DNA of 9,627 nt, from the NCBI GenBank assembly GCA_002049785.1, contig MUKB01000049.1:1-9627 (forward strand), given 5' to 3'. This DNA is from Caldifarciminota bacterium 4484_100. GTDB lineage: Bacteria; Hydrothermota; Tepidihabitantia; SM23-42. This document shows positions 6,101 to 9,627 of this stretch, in pieces (the stretch's first letter is position 1; every line of letters begins with the position of its first letter). A program made the translations under genes and the position numbers. A model generated the notes under the pieces. That model saw nothing but the letters and a program-made list of their open reading frames with translations. It made no database searches and was not told where the DNA came from.

Positions 6101-6825
6101 TTATTGCACAGAAAAGGCGCATCGCCGTCGGTGACAAGATGGCGGGCCGGCATGGAAATAAAGGGGTAGTGGCCAAGATTATGCCGGAAGAGGATATGCC
6201 CTTCCTGCCTGATGGTACACCTATAGATATCGTTCTCAATCCGCTTGGTGTCCCCTCGCGAATGAATGTCGGCCAGATTCTTGAAACCCATTTTGGCTGG
6301 GCAGCGAATAAATTAAAGTTCTATGCAATCTCACCGATCTTCAATGGCGCGACGATCGAAGAACTCAGACAAAAATTGAAAGAAGCCGACCTTCCTGAAG
6401 ACGGTCAGATTGAATTGCGCGATGGCCGAACCGGACAGCCCTTTGATTCAAAAATTACCGTCGGTTATATGTATATGCTGAAATTGATTCATATGGTGGA
6501 CGAAAAGATCCATGCCCGCTCTACCGGACCATACTCTCTGATAACCCAGCAACCATTGGGAGGTAAAGCACAGTTCGGAGGCCAAAGGCTCGGTGAGATG
6601 GAGGTATGGGCATTGGAGGCCTATGGAGCCGCCTATACCCTTCAGGAGATGTTAACCGTCAAATCTGATGATGTTGAAGGTCGGGCTGCAATGTATGAGG
6701 CATTGATCCGGGGTAAGAACCCGCCCCGACCCAGGGCCCCGGCATCATTCAATGTGCTCCTCAAAGAACTTCAGGGGCTATGTTTCAATGTAACCCTTGA
6801 GAAGAAGGAGGCAGGTAATGAGTAG
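3157..6825 (+). CDS. rpoB: DNA-directed RNA polymerase subunit beta
   Basis: This 1222-residue beta subunit is complete; E. coli RpoB (1342) is longer because of lineage insertions. Landmarks in order: MPHLLEVQHESY near the N-terminus; GVERVIVNQIHRSPGVYF (about 122-139); the rifampicin-pocket segment SQLSQFMEQTNP...THKRRISSLG (about 426-448); ICPIETPEGPNIGLISSL; FMPFLGYNFEDAVVVSERL (713-731), with active-site-proximal E722 and D723; GDKMAGRHGNKG (992-1003), with K994 and K1002 equivalent to the nucleotide-contacting lysines; and the C-terminal clamp segment LGGKAQFGGQRLGEMEVWALE. It forms one side of the active-centre cleft with RpoC. ATG 3157 follows AAAGGAG (3147-3153) closely. The end overlaps rpoC by 8 nt. 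Substitutions relative to E. coli include Glu432 (Asp516) and Phe716 where Trp is usual. Confidence 0.98.
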   Translation: MIKFIDFSKRKSKFTMPHLLEVQHESYNLFINKMIKKIFQNEFPVSDIHNRYQLLYNSHRFGPTKYSVNEAIEKGATYGVPLKVSFRLVSKEEDGKLNEITEQEIYLCDLPLMTNRGTFVINGVERVIVNQIHRSPGVYFSENNGLYSAMVIPYHGQWIEFIVDRNNTFYAILDRRKKLLGTMFLRSLGFEKNEGIIRLFFPVKNVDIKQAENHFCAQDIYEDEKLLLPAGELLEKTNIDFLIHKGIKRVAIIDSRELGVSIITNTLKKDRTHSKEEAAKKIYTLLRSMAPPTLDIAITYIHNIIFDEERFNLGEIGRFKLNMKLGITERSHTTTLKIEDLIVVFKHLFKFVAGEIQADDIDHLGNRRVRRVGELLGEQFRLAIKQLIQNIKERASLMDESGLSPQDLINPRLVSNIINKFFTTSQLSQFMEQTNPISELTHKRRISSLGQGGLTRQTAGFEVRDVHYSHYSRICPIETPEGPNIGLISSLASFAKIDKYGFILAPYWVVKNGRVTDKFIYLRADEEDKYTIAQANTPIDKNGRILTDRVLCRRRDDFPMVPVKEVDLMDVSPEQVFSPTTSLIPFLEHDDADRALMGSNMQRQAVPLIKPDIPYIGTGMEQRIAKNSGILVLADADGRVEYVDSERIILEMNNKAKKHYRLSKFVRSNQNTCIHQKPIVKEGQRVKKGEILADGYATKDGILALGKNVLVAFMPFLGYNFEDAVVVSERLLKEDTFTSIHILEFDCEVRETKLGPEEITRDIPGLSDFLLKDLDQYGIVRVGAEVGPDDILVGKITPKGETELTPEERLMRAVFAEKATNVRDTSLRVEPGVEGVVIDRKILTRRTTDPLAQYVEAERRKKIQQEFTALTKEIIQERNDLLKHTLLGKYAASTIRSEKGKILLEKGKRFDEDFFNNLTGVHKLVPDDQFTSDKNVNEQAKKIAIESENRLLQVEADKKIEEDKLLKGDELPHGVLKIVKVFIAQKRRIAVGDKMAGRHGNKGVVAKIMPEEDMPFLPDGTPIDIVLNPLGVPSRMNVGQILETHFGWAANKLKFYAISPIFNGATIEELRQKLKEADLPEDGQIELRDGRTGQPFDSKITVGYMYMLKLIHMVDEKIHARSTGPYSLITQQPLGGKAQFGGQRLGEMEVWALEAYGAAYTLQEMLTVKSDDVEGRAAMYEALIRGKNPPRPRAPASFNVLLKELQGLCFNVTLEKKEAGNE

Positions 6826-9627
6826 CAGATCGAATACATTTGATTTGAACCTGATGGATTATGATGGAATCAGGCTGTCCCTTGCTTCACCAGAAACGAT
6901 ACTTTCCTGGTCAAGAGGCGAGGTAACCAGGGCCGATACAATCAACTATCGTACCCAGCGTCCAGAAAAGGACGGACTCTTTTGCGAAAGAATTTTCGGT
7001 CCGGTAAAGGACTTTGAATGTTCCTGTGGAAAATATAAAAAAGCGAAGTATCGAGGCACGGTCTGTGAAAGGTGTGGTGTTGAAGTCGCCCCCGCCTCAG
7101 TGCGTCGGGAAAGGATGGGCCATATCGACCTTGCAGTTCCAGTTGCCCATGTCTTCTACTACAAAATACCGCCCAGTAAGATCGGTCTGCTTCTTGACCT
7201 TTCCATCAATCAGCTCGAGGCGGTGCTCAATTATGAGGCCTACATAGTTCTCGAATCTGCAGATTCACCTTATCGTAAAGGTGAAGTTCTGCTTGAGGAA
7301 GAATACCAGGAAGCAAAACAGAAATACGAAGGTTTCCATGCGGAAATGGGTGGTCAGCCGATTTACGACCTCTTAAAAGAGATTGATCTGGAAAACCTCT
7401 CTTCAGACCTGAGAATCCGGTTGGAAAAAGAAACCCTCCAGTCACGGCAGGTTCAACTGCTCAAAAAGTTGAAACTGGTTGAGGCCTTCAGACTTTCTGG
7501 TAATAGACCGGAATGGATGATCCTCACCCGCATTCCTGTAATTCCTCCGGACCTAAGACCCTTGGTCGCACTTGAAGGAGGCAGGTATGCCACATCCGAC
7601 TTGAATGACCTCTATAAAAGGGTGATCACAAGAAATAATCGGGTGAAATCGATCACCTCAGGGATAAAAACCCCGGAGGTAATCATCCGTAATGAAAAGC
7701 GGATGCTCCAGGACTCAGTGGATGCCCTGCTCGATAATTCAAGGCGCACCAGGCCGATCAAGGGACGGGGCAATCGCCCCCTGAAATCCTTGGCGGATGC
7801 CTTAAAGGGAAAACAGGGACGCTTCCGAAGAAACCTACTGGGTAAGCGGGTCGATTATTCAGGCCGTTCTGTCATCGTCGTTGATCCAACCTTAAAATTA
7901 TATCAGTGTGGTATACCAAAGGAGATGGCATTAGAACTCTTCAAACCGATGATTGTTCGTAAACTCGAAGAGAGGGGTATTGTCGATTCTGAACGGAGCG
8001 CCCGACGTCTGGTCCGTGCCCGTTCCACTGAAGTCTATGAAATTCTTGATGAAATCATCCGGGATCATCCAGTACTACTGAACCGTGCCCCAACCCTGCA
8101 TAGGGTATCGATTCAGGCATTCCTGCCGGTCTTAAGAGAAGGAAGGGCAATCACGATTCATCCCAGTGTCTGTGTTCCATACAATGCGGATTTTGATGGA
8201 GATACTATGAGTGTCCATGTTCCCCTTTCACCAGAAGCCCTTATGGAATCATTCCTGTTGATGCTCTCAATCCATAATATCCGTTCACCTGCGAATGGCC
8301 GTGCCCTGGTCTCACCAACCCAGGATATTGTGATTGGACTCCACTATCTTACAAAGGTAAGGCCGGTTCCAAATAAAAAACCGCGATTAATGTGCTCGGT
8401 CGATGAAATTAATATGGCCCTGCTGGAAAAAACGCTCACCTTCCATGAACCGATCAGATACAAATTCAATGATAAAATACTCGAAACAACCCCGGGCCGT
8501 GTGCTCTTCAATGAACTGCTACCACCTGAACTGAGATTCAAAAACATCGAGGCAAATAAGAAACGGCTTGCCGAGATCGTCGACGAATGTCTCAACAAAC
8601 TGGGGACTGAAAAAACCATAGAACTGCTCGATAACTTCAAACAGGTAGGCTTTGAAATTGCTACTACCTCAGGTCTGACAATCGGAATCGATGATATGAT
8701 AACCCTCAAGACAAAAGAGAACATCTGGAACAGAAGCACCAAGGAAGTTCTGGAAATAAACAAGGCACACCAGAGCGGATTGATATCTGAGACTGAACGC
8801 TATAATAAAGTGATCGACACCTGGACCCGTGCTGCAATGCAGATTGAAGAAGATTTGATAAAAGAGTTAAAGAAAGACCGACACGGATTCAACCCATTAT
8901 ATATGATGGTCGATTCCGGAGCCCGAGGTTCAAGAAACCAGGCCTGTCAGATATGCGGTCTGAGGGGTCTTATGTCAAAACCCCAGCGCAAGGTTACCGC
9001 AGTTCAGATTATTGAGACACCGATCAAAAGTTCCTGTAAGGAAGGTCTTTCAGTCCTCGAATACTTCATCTCCACCCACGGTGCCAGAAAAGGCCTTGCT
9101 GATACTGCATTGAAGACCGCAGATGCCGGTTATCTCACCCGAAGACTCGTGGATGTCGCTCAGAATGTAACAATCACAATGGCAGACTGTGGCACGATAA
9201 TGGGCCAGGAGATCGGCGCCCTGAAAGAGGGTGAGAAGATTGTCGAACCATTGAGTGAAAGAATTGCAGGTAGGGTTGCCCTGGTTGACATTATCGATCC
9301 GGTTTCAAACGAAGTTTTGGTGAAGGGCGGCGAAGAGATTTCGAATGAAGCTGCGATAAAGATTGAAAAGAGCGGCCTTGAAAAGGTAAAGGTCCGCTCA
9401 ATCCTCACCTGTGAGGCACCGGTTGGACTCTGTGCAAAATGTTATGGTCGAAATCTGGCTACTGGCAGGATGGTTGAGATTGGTGAAGCTGTAGGTATAA
9501 TTGCAGCCCAATCAATCGGCGAACCAGGAACTCAACTTACATTAAGAACATTCCACGGCGGTGGTGTTGCCCTGAGAATTGCGGAAAGCACCTCCAGAAC
9601 TGCAGAATTTTCTGGAACCGTAAGTTT
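6818..9627 (+). CDS. rpoC: DNA-directed RNA polymerase subunit beta', N-terminal two thirds (runs off window)
   Basis: The frame is open from ATG 6818 to the window end, giving 936 codons plus two bases; full-length subunits are commonly 1200-1450 residues. AAGGAGG (6805-6811) lies 6 nt before the ATG, inside the rpoB end. Features in order: ISLASPE-like start ([20 protein letters not shown]); zinc site 1 C68, C70, C83, C86; NRAPTLHR; the catalytic loop NADFDGD with D458, D460 and D462 binding the active-site magnesium; [20 protein letters not shown]; bridge helix [20 protein letters not shown] (from 753); zinc site 2 C791, C865, C872, C875; and the trigger-loop entry [16 protein letters not shown] (901-916), with Q906, R910 and H913 conserved. 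The loop reads DGDTMSVH instead of the common DGDQMAVH. All catalytic residues that can be seen are present. Confidence 0.97.
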   Translation, partial: MSSRSNTFDLNLMDYDGIRLSLASPETILSWSRGEVTRADTINYRTQRPEKDGLFCERIFGPVKDFECSCGKYKKAKYRGTVCERCGVEVAPASVRRERMGHIDLAVPVAHVFYYKIPPSKIGLLLDLSINQLEAVLNYEAYIVLESADSPYRKGEVLLEEEYQEAKQKYEGFHAEMGGQPIYDLLKEIDLENLSSDLRIRLEKETLQSRQVQLLKKLKLVEAFRLSGNRPEWMILTRIPVIPPDLRPLVALEGGRYATSDLNDLYKRVITRNNRVKSITSGIKTPEVIIRNEKRMLQDSVDALLDNSRRTRPIKGRGNRPLKSLADALKGKQGRFRRNLLGKRVDYSGRSVIVVDPTLKLYQCGIPKEMALELFKPMIVRKLEERGIVDSERSARRLVRARSTEVYEILDEIIRDHPVLLNRAPTLHRVSIQAFLPVLREGRAITIHPSVCVPYNADFDGDTMSVHVPLSPEALMESFLLMLSIHNIRSPANGRALVSPTQDIVIGLHYLTKVRPVPNKKPRLMCSVDEINMALLEKTLTFHEPIRYKFNDKILETTPGRVLFNELLPPELRFKNIEANKKRLAEIVDECLNKLGTEKTIELLDNFKQVGFEIATTSGLTIGIDDMITLKTKENIWNRSTKEVLEINKAHQSGLISETERYNKVIDTWTRAAMQIEEDLIKELKKDRHGFNPLYMMVDSGARGSRNQACQICGLRGLMSKPQRKVTAVQIIETPIKSSCKEGLSVLEYFISTHGARKGLADTALKTADAGYLTRRLVDVAQNVTITMADCGTIMGQEIGALKEGEKIVEPLSERIAGRVALVDIIDPVSNEVLVKGGEEISNEAAIKIEKSGLEKVKVRSILTCEAPVGLCAKCYGRNLATGRMVEIGEAVGIIAAQSIGEPGTQLTLRTFHGGGVALRIAESTSRTAEFSGTVS

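Noticed and set aside
5745..6239. 164-codon antisense frame inside rpoB
   Set aside because: It is the complement of strongly conserved rpoB codons, is very Ser-rich as such shadows are, and no SD was noticed.
8344..8763. 139-codon antisense frame inside rpoC
   Set aside because: Same reasoning: it mirrors the conserved RpoC reading frame and has no independent support.
1..9627. Mobile elements, CRISPR arrays or a novel accessory system
   Set aside because: All sequence is accounted for by conserved housekeeping genes; no inverted repeats, transposase genes or spaced repeats were seen apart from the 22-bp tandem duplication.

Overview
The window is a bacterial translation-and-transcription housekeeping locus with every gene on the + strand and almost no spacing: 3' end of tuf (EF-Tu) - rpmG (L33) - tRNA-Trp(CCA) - secE - nusG - rplK (L11) - rplA (L1) - rplJ (L10) - rplL (L7/L12) - rpoB - rpoC (runs off the right edge). 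This order is widespread and largely vertically inherited. The strong Shine-Dalgarno (SD) sequences, four-Cys L33, encoded tRNA CCA and RNA polymerase motifs make it clearly bacterial. RpoC motifs (MSKP..., [28 protein letters not shown]) resemble lineages outside Proteobacteria and Firmicutes. An uncultured candidate phylum (WOR-3-like or FCB-like) is possible, but that placement is a low-confidence guess.

Region by region: 1-400 holds the EF-Tu C-terminus, L33 and tRNA-Trp, and the L33 stop codon shares two bases with the tRNA 5' end. 410-1135 holds secE and nusG. 1146-3047 holds the four large-subunit stalk proteins. 3048-3156 is the only real intergenic gap and contains an imperfect hairpin. 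3157-9627 holds the two catalytic RNA polymerase subunits, which overlap by 8 nt. No gene-free stretch exceeds 300 bases, and no convincing promoter is visible, so transcription probably enters from upstream of the window.

The unexpected part is the stalk-protein block, which carries two lesions about 700 bp apart. First, a perfect 22-bp tandem duplication (1557-1600) at the rplK/rplA junction removes the L11 stop codon and joins L11 in frame to L1, while keeping a second SD and ATG for L1. Second, rplJ has lost roughly its first 55 codons, the rRNA-binding domain, and its remaining C-terminal part is out of frame with the well-placed start codon. L1 and L11 sit on opposite flanks of the 50S subunit, and L10 anchors the L7/L12 stalk. 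These changes are therefore either remarkable ribosomal biology, a decayed or duplicated locus, or errors in the assembled sequence. The sequence alone cannot decide. No mobile element, CRISPR array or accessory system was found.
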